This document shows positions 17,718-24,856 of a stretch of DNA of 64,000 nucleotides, piece after piece. The number at the start of each line of letters is the position of its first letter. Within the stretch, counting starts at the first letter, position 1. The notes below the pieces were generated by a model. The model made no database searches and had not been told where the DNA came from. It saw nothing but the letters and a program-made list of their open reading frames with translations. Source of the stretch: Holophagales bacterium (lineage in GTDB: Bacteria > Acidobacteriota > Thermoanaerobaculia > Multivoradales > Multivoraceae); the NCBI GenBank assembly GCA_009845425.1, contig VXZQ01000001.1:506363-570362 (forward strand). The letters are read 5' to 3'. The position numbers were made by a program, and so were the translations under genes.

Positions 17718-18152
17718 TCAGGCGTGGTAGCTCCTGATCGCCTCCGGAACGATCGTAAGCACCCGTAACTGTGCCGCCGCCTGGCGCCACGATTCAACCG
17801 TCTCCGCGTGCGCCGCCGCGACCGCCGGATCCTCGTCGACCCAGTAGCGAGCGGCGAGTCGTTCCATGAGCCGCACGACGCCCTCCTCGCCAATCGCCAC
17901 GACACCGTCGACGGCGACCCACGCCTCCGGCTCGCCAACCTCCCGAGCAACGAGCAGCGACGCCCTTGGATCGTTCTCGAGCCGGGCGATCTTCCTGTGC
18001 GAGGCACTGCTGAACATCCGGACCTGCTCGCCGTCCCACTCGAACCAGACGGGCACGCCGTTCGGCGATCCGTCGAGGTCGGCCGTGCAGAGGACGCCGA
18101 TCCGCGGTTTGCTCAGGAACTCGTCGATCTCGGACCGGGACATGGCCGGCAT
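17718..18152 (-). CDS. Pyridoxamine 5'-phosphate oxidase-fold flavoprotein
   Basis: A 144-residue single-domain protein with the split-barrel PPOX fold seen in F420- or FMN-dependent oxidoreductases and heme-degrading relatives. Visible marks are IGVLCTADLDGSPNGVPVWFEW, MFSSASHRKIARLENDPRASLLV and the later VDGVVAIGEEG. The order matches the usual beta-barrel core. Neither cofactor nor substrate can be told from sequence alone. It follows the alpha/beta hydrolase gene by five bases, in the same direction, so it belongs to the same transcript. Confidence 0.78.
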   Translation of the reverse strand: MPAMSRSEIDEFLSKPRIGVLCTADLDGSPNGVPVWFEWDGEQVRMFSSASHRKIARLENDPRASLLVAREVGEPEAWVAVDGVVAIGEEGVVRLMERLAARYWVDEDPAVAAAHAETVESWRQAAAQLRVLTIVPEAIRSYHA

Positions 18153-18157
18153 GATGG

Positions 18158-19060
18158 CTAGATGCCGGCCGCCGCGGCCGGCGAAAAGTCCGGCGACCCC
18201 AGCCGCGTCTGATCACCGACGAGCTCCTCCAGCACCGGCTCGATGTACCCGTAGAACCGCTCCGGGTCCTCGGACATCGGGAAGTGGCCCAGGCCCTTCA
18301 TCGTCTGGTACGTCGCGCCCTCGATCTGCCCGGCAACTTCTTCGGACGCCTCGGGCGGCGTCGCCGCGTCGTACTCGCCGGTCAGCAGGAACACCCGCGT
18401 CTGCGACGTGTCGATCTCGGACGCCCTGTCGCCCAGGTCGTGGTCGGTGCCCCAGTAGAAGAGGTCGCCCCGGAACACCCGCGGCGCGCCCTGGCTGTAG
18501 CACCAGCCGACCTCGCGGCGGAACGCCTCGGGCGCCTCGGGCGACGTGATGCCGATCATCAGCTCGCTCTTGTAGCCGTTGTTGATCTTGGGGTGGTCGA
18601 GCAGGTCGATGTTGCCGGGGTCCGACTTGATCGCCGCCTCCAGCCCGATGACAGCCTGGAACAGGCCCGGCCGGTGCAGGGCGAGGTCGAGGGCCAGGTG
18701 GCCGCCGATCGAACTGCCCATGTAGACAGGGTCTTCGAGCTGGAGCTCGCCAACGAAGGCGGCGACGAAGTCAAGCAGGAAGCTCTTGGTCAGCCTGTAC
18801 TCCCGCTTCCACCACTCAACGCCCGCCGGCGGCACGGACTTGGCGTGGTAGGGCAGGTCGTAGGCCAGCAGGTGGAAGTGCCGGCCGATCCGCTCGTCCT
18901 CCAACTGGTGACGCCACTGGCGGCCGTCGGAGCCGGCGGTGTGCTGCAGCACCAGCGGGATGCCGTCCGGGTTCCCGGCCGACTCGAAGTAGACCTCGTA
19001 GGAGACGCCCTGGACTTCAAGCTCCAGGTAGCGGCCAACGCGCCGCGCGAAGGTGGGCAT
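18158..19060 (-). CDS. Alpha/beta hydrolase
   Basis: 300 residues with an alpha/beta hydrolase fold. The nucleophile elbow is G115-S116-S117-I-G119, the oxyanion region LVLQHTAGSDGRQW lies near residue 37, the acid is in LTGEYDAATPPE and the His in KGLGHFPMSEDPE. The ATG overlaps the stop of the upstream membrane-protein gene (TGA at 19060-19062). Substrate unknown; the ester or CoA-ester context of the neighbours would fit an esterase. Operon of four genes 19787 to 17718. Confidence 0.85.
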   Translation of the reverse strand: MPTFARRVGRYLELEVQGVSYEVYFESAGNPDGIPLVLQHTAGSDGRQWRHQLEDERIGRHFHLLAYDLPYHAKSVPPAGVEWWKREYRLTKSFLLDFVAAFVGELQLEDPVYMGSSIGGHLALDLALHRPGLFQAVIGLEAAIKSDPGNIDLLDHPKINNGYKSELMIGITSPEAPEAFRREVGWCYSQGAPRVFRGDLFYWGTDHDLGDRASEIDTSQTRVFLLTGEYDAATPPEASEEVAGQIEGATYQTMKGLGHFPMSEDPERFYGYIEPVLEELVGDQTRLGSPDFSPAAAAGI

Positions 19061-19404
19061 CAGGCCGCCGCCCTCTGGTCGCCCAGGAGCATCCGCTTCA
19101 CGTCGCCGTTCGTCTGCTGGCTCAGGATGAAGAGGTAGAGCGTCAGGATCGGCGCACCCAGGAGAAGGCCCCCGAGGCCGAGCACGAGGCCGCCCGGCGT
19201 GAAGTTGTTGCGCCAGGCCATCCAGAACCCGGAGAGGATCAGCATGCCCATGAAGTCCAGGTTGAACTGGCCGGGCCACCCTCCCTCGGCGATGTCGCCG
19301 AAGAAAACGCCGAACAGGCCCAGGCCGTGTTCCATGGCGACGAACACGGTGTAGACGACGATCACGCCGAAGATGAGGCCAAGCAGCAGGCGAAACGCGC
19401 TCAT
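19060..19404 (-). CDS. Small integral membrane protein
   Basis: 114 residues with three clear hydrophobic segments (about residues 4-24, 48-66, 70-95), ending in a short cytoplasmic tail. I do not recognise the family. Its ATG overlaps the stop of the upstream gene (ATGA, 19401-19404) and its stop overlaps the hydrolase start, so it is tightly built into the operon and probably expressed with both. Confidence 0.75.
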   Translation of the reverse strand: MSAFRLLLGLIFGVIVVYTVFVAMEHGLGLFGVFFGDIAEGGWPGQFNLDFMGMLILSGFWMAWRNNFTPGGLVLGLGGLLLGAPILTLYLFILSQQTNGDVKRMLLGDQRAAA

Positions 19405-19787
19405 GCGGAAGCTCCCTCGGTTGGGTTGGTCATCTCGCGCAGCACCCCGACCAGCCGGCGCAGCGCCGGGTAGTAGGCGGCGTACTCGAGCTGATCCTGG
19501 TTCAGCTCGATGCCGTGATGCACGCTGGCGAAGAACGGGTCCTGGTAGAAGGGCCGCGGCACCTCGCGAAGCAGCTCGCGCCACTCTTCCTCGGGCCCGG
19601 CGATGAAGACGTCGGCCGGGCTGTCCGCGTCGCACGGCTCGACCGCCGCCACGGCGCCGTCCTCGAAGCGGATCGCGTGATGCCGGTCGCCCACGCTCAG
19701 CCGCAGGCTCGCCGTCCAGTGCCGGATCGTGTACCGGAACTCGGCGTCCTGCTCCAGGGTCGATTTAAGATCGTTCCAGGGAATCAT
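19401..19787 (-). CDS. Hypothetical protein, possibly SCP2-like
   Basis: 128 residues starting at the ATG 19787. The middle (ASLRLSVGDRHHAIRFEDG, then SPADVFIAGPEEEWRELL) has the alternating pattern of SCP2-type sterol/lipid-binding domains, which often end in a segment comparing a substrate value. This is a weak resemblance. First gene of the four-gene operon with a membrane protein, a hydrolase and a flavoprotein, so a lipid-related role is a reasonable but unproven guess. Confidence 0.65.
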   Translation of the reverse strand: MIPWNDLKSTLEQDAEFRYTIRHWTASLRLSVGDRHHAIRFEDGAVAAVEPCDADSPADVFIAGPEEEWRELLREVPRPFYQDPFFASVHHGIELNQDQLEYAAYYPALRRLVGVLREMTNPTEGASA

Positions 19788-19819
19788 CCCGGAATCGTAC
19801 AGCGCCCCCCACTGGGCAC

Positions 19820-19882
19820 GTGTCGGTGCGCCGGCCTTCTGGCCGGCTTTCCGAAAGCGCGCGCCGCGAAGCGGCGACGACA
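19820..19882. repeat. Palindromic intergenic repeat, copy 5
   Basis: GTGTCGGTGCGCC, then GCCGGCCTTCTGGCCGGC, then GCGCCGCGAAGCGGCG, in the same order as copy 2. It separates two minus-strand genes. Confidence 0.8.
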
Positions 19883-19891
19883 CTCCGCGAC

Positions 19892-20254
19892 TCAACCAGC
19901 CCGAGCGCCGTTCGGCACCGGCCGCTCCGGGAGCAACAACGCCGGCTCAATCCCGTCCTCGTAACCGACGTCGAAGATCATGCCCTCCGAGGTCTCCCCC
20001 ATCATCTTCCTCGGCTCCAGGTTGACGATGAACAACGCCTGTCGACCTTCGATCTCGGTCGGGTCTTCGCGCTCCTGTTTCATCCCCGCGAGGATCGTCC
20101 GCTTGTGGTCGCCGAAGTCGACTCTGAGTCGGACGAGCTTGCTGGACCCCTCGACATCCGTGACGCTCTCGATCGTGCCGACCCGAGCGTCGAGCTGGTT
20201 GACGACATCGATGCTGATCGCGGGCTTGACCTCCGCGGGCTTCATTTCGTTCAA
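19892..20254 (-). CDS. tRNA-binding (CsaA/MetRS C-terminal) domain protein
   Basis: 120 residues forming a stand-alone OB-fold of the tRNA_bind family: DARVGTIESVTDVEGSSKLVRLRVDFGDHKRTILAG, then GRQALFIVNLEPRKMMGETSEGM. The last of these is the classic end of the domain as found at the C-terminus of MetRS and PheT and in CsaA. GGAGG lies five bases before a TTG at 20254 and fourteen before the ATG at 20245, so TTG is the better start. Role unknown; relatives bind tRNA or act as export chaperones. Single gene between two repeats. Confidence 0.83.
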   Translation of the reverse strand: MNEMKPAEVKPAISIDVVNQLDARVGTIESVTDVEGSSKLVRLRVDFGDHKRTILAGMKQEREDPTEIEGRQALFIVNLEPRKMMGETSEGMIFDVGYEDGIEPALLLPERPVPNGARAG

Positions 20255-20306
20255 TCGATCCTCCCGGGGGCTTCGGTTCGAGGGCGGCTCATCGTACCGA
20301 GTGCGC

Positions 20307-20392
20307 GTGTCGGTGCGCCGGCCTTCCGGCCGGCCGCCGCCGCAGGCGGCCAACAGGCCGCGCCGCGAAGCGGCACCACTCACTCCGACACC
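20307..20392. repeat. Palindromic intergenic repeat, copy 6
   Basis: GTGTCGGTGCGCC, GCCGGCCTTCCGGCCGGC, GCCGCCGCAGGCGGC, and CGCCGCGAAGCGGC, ending in CCGACACC. The outer GTGTCGG and CCGACAC close the unit into one large hairpin. It lies between divergent genes. Confidence 0.8.
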
Positions 20393-20444
20393 AGTGGAAC
20401 AAAAGACAGCGATCCACCGTTCTTGGGGCGAGAGGAATCCCTCG

Positions 20445-21449
20445 ATGATCTGGAGAGCCCTGCTACTCGCGGCCTCAGCGGCCGTTCCGGGCGCGATCGC
20501 CCAGGAGAACGACGCATCCCAGCCGGCCCCGGTGGATGTCGTCGAGGAAGAGATCCAGGTCGTGGGAGATCTCCCTGGACCGCCCCTCTGGAAGGTCACC
20601 AAGGACGACCGTGTCCTGTGGATCCTCGGTACGCCGGAACTGGTGCCGGACGGCCTTCGCTGGCAAACGGACTCCATCGAACGCGTGCTGGCCCTTTCCA
20701 GCGAGTACCTGCCGCCTCCATCCCTGCGCATCTCATTGACAAACCCGGTGAGAGCATGGCGGCTGATCAAGCGCACACGACGAATCCCCGACCGCGGAAC
20801 CCTGGAGGGCGTGCTGCCGGAGGACCTGTACCAGCTCTTCTCGGAGACCAGACTCAGATACGCACCGAAGCGGGACAACCTCGAAGAACTGCGGCCTAGC
20901 GTCGCGGCCGAGGAACTCTTCGATTCGGCGGCGCAGTCCGCCGGCCTGGAGTCGGGCCTCCGAACGATTGGTCGGGCAATCGAGAAGCGAGCGAAGAAGC
21001 ACAACGTCAAGAAGGTGCCAGCGCACATATCCGAGCGCTACAAGGACTCGCCTCTCTTCGATTCGACACAGGAGATGTCGCCCGATGCGGAGCAAACCTG
21101 TCTTCAGGCAGGTCTTCAGGGGCTCGATGCCCAAGTCGAAGAGCACACGCGTCTTGCGGCCGCCTGGGCCGTAGGCGACCTGCCCACGCTTAGAGCTCAT
21201 CCAGGCGATTCGGCTACCGGAGCCTGCGATTCCTTCACACTCGCCTTCGATCCGGACGTTCTGAGCCAGATGGAGTCGCGGAGCTGGGAACTCTGGCTCG
21301 AAAACGTCGATCGTGCCTTGACCGACAACGACTCCACTTTCGCCACCCTGCCTCTCAGGAACCTGCTACGGGCAGACGGACCTCTGTCATGGCTCCGAGA
21401 GAGAGGCTACGAAGTGGTGGAGCCGGACGAGAATCCTCCGGAAGGCTAG
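20445..21449 (+). CDS. TraB/GumN family protein, exported
   Basis: 334 residues with a signal peptide of about 19 residues (ending AIA-Q). WKVTKDDRVLWILGTPELVPDGLRW is the N-terminal TraB/GumN motif (usually LxGTxHxxP), with E in place of the usual His. The C-terminal block LTDNDSTFATLPLRNLLRADGPLSWLRERGYEV matches the family's closing region. Family members include Tiki-like metalloproteases. The changed His and divergent catalytic region make activity doubtful. ATG at 20445 follows AGAGG; the frame is open further upstream only through the repeat. Confidence 0.75.
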   Translation: MIWRALLLAASAAVPGAIAQENDASQPAPVDVVEEEIQVVGDLPGPPLWKVTKDDRVLWILGTPELVPDGLRWQTDSIERVLALSSEYLPPPSLRISLTNPVRAWRLIKRTRRIPDRGTLEGVLPEDLYQLFSETRLRYAPKRDNLEELRPSVAAEELFDSAAQSAGLESGLRTIGRAIEKRAKKHNVKKVPAHISERYKDSPLFDSTQEMSPDAEQTCLQAGLQGLDAQVEEHTRLAAAWAVGDLPTLRAHPGDSATGACDSFTLAFDPDVLSQMESRSWELWLENVDRALTDNDSTFATLPLRNLLRADGPLSWLRERGYEVVEPDENPPEG

Positions 21450-21500
21450 CCGGAGGCGCCGGAACAAAGAAGGAGCGAGGCTGACGCCTCGCGCGTCTCA

Positions 21501-21548
21501 ACGCCGCCTGCGGCGGCAGCGGGTCAGAAGACCCGCGCACCCAGTGGG
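21501..21548. repeat. Palindromic intergenic repeat, copy 7
   Basis: CGCCGCCTGCGGCGGC followed by GGGTCAGAAGACCCGCGC and ACCCAGTGGG. It has the same second half as copy 1. It lies between two plus-strand genes. Confidence 0.72.
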
Positions 21549-21585
21549 CGGGCAGACGTCCCTGCGTGGTAGAACCACTGCCGCA

Positions 21586-22080
21586 ATGCCCGACCCGGAC
21601 TTCTCCACCTTCCCGCTCAAGAAGAAGGGCAACCGCTACCAGGACTTCGAGGAAGGCCGGACCTTCCAGCACCACTGGGGCCGCACTCTGAGCGAGGCGG
21701 ACAACGCGCTGTTCGCCACCGCGACGATGCGGTTCACGCCGCTCTACTTCAACGCCGAGTACGCGCGCGCTCACGGCCACGATTCGGTCGTCATCGACCC
21801 GCTGCTCGTGCTCTGCACCGTGGTCGGCATGTCGGTCGAGGATCTCTCCGAGGGCGGCGGGCCGTTCCTCGGCGTGAACGACGTGAAGTTCCACCGGCCG
21901 GTCTACCCCGGCGACACGATCACCGGCAGCAGCCGCGTCGTCGGCCGCCGCGAGTCAGGCTCCAGGCCCCACTTCGGCATCGTCACCTGGGAGACGGAAG
22001 CGTTCAACCAGCACGGCGACAAGGTCGTGAGCTACCAGCGCACCAACCTGGTCGCCAAGCGGCGCGAGGCGTCGTCGTGA
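21586..22080 (+). CDS. MaoC-like hydratase, subunit or paralogue 1
   Basis: 164 residues with a hot-dog fold of the MaoC/R-hydratase family: RYQDFEEGRTFQHHWGRTLSEADNALFATATM, then YFNAEYARAHGHDSVVIDPLLVLCTVVGMSVEDLS. The usual D-x4-H catalytic pair is not clearly present in this copy, where the Asn/His region reads differently; the partner gene may hold the better site. PVYPGDTITGSSRVVGRR is the common beta-hairpin. First gene of an operon with a second MaoC-like gene, a class III CoA transferase and a CoA lyase. That set resembles mesaconyl-CoA hydratase systems. Confidence 0.85.
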   Translation: MPDPDFSTFPLKKKGNRYQDFEEGRTFQHHWGRTLSEADNALFATATMRFTPLYFNAEYARAHGHDSVVIDPLLVLCTVVGMSVEDLSEGGGPFLGVNDVKFHRPVYPGDTITGSSRVVGRRESGSRPHFGIVTWETEAFNQHGDKVVSYQRTNLVAKRREASS

Positions 22081-22087
22081 CGGTCCA

Positions 22088-22138
22088 CACTGGGTGCGCC
22101 GGCCTTCTGGCCGGCTTCCGGGTCGCCACCAAGCGGCG
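22088..22138. repeat. Palindromic intergenic repeat, copy 8
   Basis: CACTGGGTGCGCC, GCCGGCCTTCTGGCCGGC, then TTCCGG and a degraded CGCC..GGCG arm. It sits inside the operon, between the two MaoC-like genes. Confidence 0.78.
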
Positions 22139-22150
22139 CCAGACAACGCC

Positions 22151-22624
22151 ATGACCACGGCCCTCACATCCCCCTCCACCTACTTCGAAGACTTCGCCGC
22201 CGGCCAGAAGATGCAGCACGCCCGCGGCACGACGATCGAAGAGGTCGAAAGCCAGCTCCTCACCAAGCTCGTCATGAACACCGCCGACGGCCACTTCAAC
22301 GAGGACCGCATGCAGAAGTCGCCGTTCGGCCAACGGCTCGTGTTCGGCCTGGTCACCGGCTCGACGGTGATCGGCCTGGCCACCCAGGACACGGCCGAGA
22401 ACGCGCTCGCCGAACTCGGCCTCGACAAGATGCGCTTCCGCGCGCCGGTATTCCTCGGCGACACCCTGACCGCCTACACCGAGGTGCTCGCCACCCACGA
22501 CGCCGACCGCGACGACGCCGGCGTCGTCCGCTTCAAGCACTGGGGCACGAAGCAGGACGGCACCGTCGTCTTCGAGGGCGAGCGCGAGGTGCTGATCAAG
22601 CGCCGCTCGCACTGGGGGTCGTAG
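22151..22624 (+). CDS. MaoC-like hydratase, subunit or paralogue 2
   Basis: 157 residues, MaoC-family hot-dog fold: YFEDFAAGQKMQHARGTTIEEVESQLLTKLVMNTADGHFNEDRMQKSPFGQRLVFGLVTGS. The N-T-A-D-G-H-F-N stretch carries the expected Asn/Asp and His of the active site. LDKMRFRAPVFLGDTLTAYTEV closes the fold. It is close in length to its neighbour, so the two may form a heterodimer, as in some mesaconyl-CoA hydratases. Its stop TAG shares one base with the GTG of the CoA-transferase gene, showing coupling. Confidence 0.87.
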   Translation: MTTALTSPSTYFEDFAAGQKMQHARGTTIEEVESQLLTKLVMNTADGHFNEDRMQKSPFGQRLVFGLVTGSTVIGLATQDTAENALAELGLDKMRFRAPVFLGDTLTAYTEVLATHDADRDDAGVVRFKHWGTKQDGTVVFEGEREVLIKRRSHWGS

Positions 22625-23892
22625 TGAGCCCGGATCCCCGGGCACGCGGGCCGCTCAGCGACCTCGTCATCATCGACTGCACGATGGCGCTCGCCGGGCC
22701 GTTCGGCTCCGCCATCCTCGCCGACCTCGGCGCCGACGTGATCAAGGTGGAGCCGCCGACGGGCGACATGTCCCGCCCCTCGCCGCCCATCCCCGAGGAC
22801 TTCATCCACCCGGCCCAGGGCAAGGCCGGCGTCGACGGCGGCTGCGACTTCGGCGGCTACTTCGGCAGCATCAACCGCAACAAGCGCAGTATCTCGCTCG
22901 ACCTGAAGGACGACGCCGACCGCGAGACCTTCCTCCGCCTGTGCGAGCAGGCCGACGCGGTGCTCGAGAACATGCGAGCCGGCGTGATGGACCGGCTCGG
23001 GCTGAGCTACGAGACGATCCGCGAACGCAACCCGCGGATCGTCTACGCGGCGCTGCGCGGCTTCGGCGACCCGCGGACCGGCGAGAGCCCCCACTCCGAC
23101 TGGCCCGCCTTCGACATCGTCGCCCAGGCGATGGGCGGCTTCGCCCACGTCAACGGCCCCCGGGGCGACGACGACCGTCCCGGAGGGGGCTACCCCGGCG
23201 GCGCCTCCGTCGGCGACCTGTTCCCCGGCACGCTGATGGCGCTCGGCGTCGTCGCCGGGGTCCACCACGCGCGGCACACCGGCGAGGGTCAGTTCATGGA
23301 CGTCGCGATGGTCGACGGCGTCAACCTGCTGTGCGAGTCCGTGTTTGCGAACTACGGCTCCAGCCTGCGCCACCAGCTCCCGCCGCGCGGCAAGCACCAC
23401 CACAGCCTGTCCCCGTTCGGCATCTACGACGCGAAGGACGGCGGCGTGGCGATCGCGGCGCCGACGCCGGGGCAGTGGGAGATCCTCTGCCAGGAGATGG
23501 GCCGGCCCGACCTGGTCGAGGACGAACGCACGAAGAACTTCTGGTCGCGCCGTGAGAACCGGGAGTTCGTGGAGGCCGTCGTCGCCGAGTGGACCGGCGC
23601 GCACACCCGCGACGAGATCGTCGGCACGCTCGCCGGTCGGGTCCCCTGCGGCCCGGTGCAGACCGCGGCCGACATCTTCGAGAGCCCGCACACCGCGGTC
23701 CGCGAGATGGTCGCCGAAGTCGAGCTACCGGGCGAGAACGCGCCGGTCAAGATCGTCGGCTGCCCGATCAAGTACACCGAGACGAAGACCGGCGTGCGGC
23801 GCCGGGCGCCCCTGCTCGACGAGCACCGGGACGAGATCCTCGCCCAATTCGGGCTGAGTGCCGGGCCGGACGGGGAAAGCAAGGAGAAGTGA
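22624..23892 (+). CDS. Class III (CaiB/BaiF) CoA transferase
   Basis: 422 residues. The family opening VIIDCTMALAGPFGSAILADLGADVIKVEPPTGD is clear, with NRNKRSISLDLKDDADRETF and the GIYDAKDGGVAIAAPTPGQW and CGPVQTAADIFESPHTAVREMV blocks. The catalytic Asp region LMALGVVAGVHHARHTGEGQFMDVAMVDG is also present. It moves CoA between acids, possibly within one molecule as in mesaconyl-CoA C1-C4 transferase; that assignment is inference from neighbours. GTG start overlapping the previous stop by one base. Confidence 0.9.
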   Translation: MSPDPRARGPLSDLVIIDCTMALAGPFGSAILADLGADVIKVEPPTGDMSRPSPPIPEDFIHPAQGKAGVDGGCDFGGYFGSINRNKRSISLDLKDDADRETFLRLCEQADAVLENMRAGVMDRLGLSYETIRERNPRIVYAALRGFGDPRTGESPHSDWPAFDIVAQAMGGFAHVNGPRGDDDRPGGGYPGGASVGDLFPGTLMALGVVAGVHHARHTGEGQFMDVAMVDGVNLLCESVFANYGSSLRHQLPPRGKHHHSLSPFGIYDAKDGGVAIAAPTPGQWEILCQEMGRPDLVEDERTKNFWSRRENREFVEAVVAEWTGAHTRDEIVGTLAGRVPCGPVQTAADIFESPHTAVREMVAEVELPGENAPVKIVGCPIKYTETKTGVRRRAPLLDEHRDEILAQFGLSAGPDGESKEK

Positions 23893-23894
23893 GC

Positions 23895-24797
23895 ATGCGA
23901 CTGAGACGTTCCGAGCTGGCCGTGCCCGCCAGCAACCCCAGGATGGTCGAGAAGTCGGCCGGAAGCGACGCCGACCTCGTCTTCCTCGACCTGGAAGACG
24001 CCGTCGCGCCCGACAGGAAGGAGGGCGCCCGCCAGATCGCCATCGACGGCCTGAACGACCTCGACTGGACGGGCAAGGTGCGCTCCGTTCGCGTCAACGA
24101 CCACACCACCCGCTGGGCCGTCGACGACGTGATCAGCGTGGTCGAAGGCGCCGGCGAGAACCTCGACATCATCATCCTGCCCAAGGTCAAGGAACCGCGC
24201 GACATCTGGTTCTTCGAGACGATGCTCGACGGCCTGGAGCAGAAGCTCGGACTCGACCGCAGGATCGGCCTCGAGGCGCTGATCGAGGAGGCCGAGGGCC
24301 TCGCCAACGTCGAGGCGATCGCTACCTGCTCAGATCGCCTCGAAGCGCTCATCCTCGGCTTCGGCGACCTCTCCGCCAGCATGGGCATGCGCTTCGGTCA
24401 CGAGCTCGACAAGGACTACCGCTACCCCGGCGACATGTGGTCCGCCCACCGCGTCCGCATGATCGCCGCCTGCCGCGCCGCCGGCATCGACGCGATCGAC
24501 GGCCCCTTCGGCGACTTCCGCAACGACAAGGCCTACCTCAAGCAGGCCACCTACGCCGCCACCCTCGGCGCCGTCGGCAAGTGGTGCATCCATCCCAACC
24601 AGATTCCGCTCGCCAACGACGTCTTCGCGCCGTCGCCGCGGGAGATCAAGCAGGCGCAGAAGATGGTCGACCTCTACAACGAGTCGGTGGCGAAGGGTGC
24701 CGGGGCCGGCGGCAAGGGCGGGCAGTTGGTGGACGCGGCTACGTTGCGGATCTACCAGCCGGTGCTGGATCGGGCGCGGGCTACGGGGAGGTTGTAG
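23895..24797 (+). CDS. HpcH/HpaI-family CoA-ester lyase (CitE/malyl-CoA lyase-like)
   Basis: 300 residues of the CitE-like branch of the aldolase family. LRRSELAVPASNPRMVEKSAGSDADLVFLDLEDAVAPDRK is the conserved N-terminus, with the metal-ligand Glu and Asp in DLEDAV and the later GLEALIEEAEGLANVEAIA, GFGDLSASMG and GAVGKWCIHPNQIPLANDVF. It would cleave or form a C-C bond in a malyl-CoA-like ester. ATG two bases after the CoA-transferase stop, with AAGGAGAAG upstream. Ends the operon. Confidence 0.9.
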   Translation: MRLRRSELAVPASNPRMVEKSAGSDADLVFLDLEDAVAPDRKEGARQIAIDGLNDLDWTGKVRSVRVNDHTTRWAVDDVISVVEGAGENLDIIILPKVKEPRDIWFFETMLDGLEQKLGLDRRIGLEALIEEAEGLANVEAIATCSDRLEALILGFGDLSASMGMRFGHELDKDYRYPGDMWSAHRVRMIAACRAAGIDAIDGPFGDFRNDKAYLKQATYAATLGAVGKWCIHPNQIPLANDVFAPSPREIKQAQKMVDLYNESVAKGAGAGGKGGQLVDAATLRIYQPVLDRARATGRL

Positions 24798-24856
24798 GCG
24801 CGAGACGCACCGCGTCTCGGACCGCACGACCGCACTCCATCCCGAGAGACAGCCGC

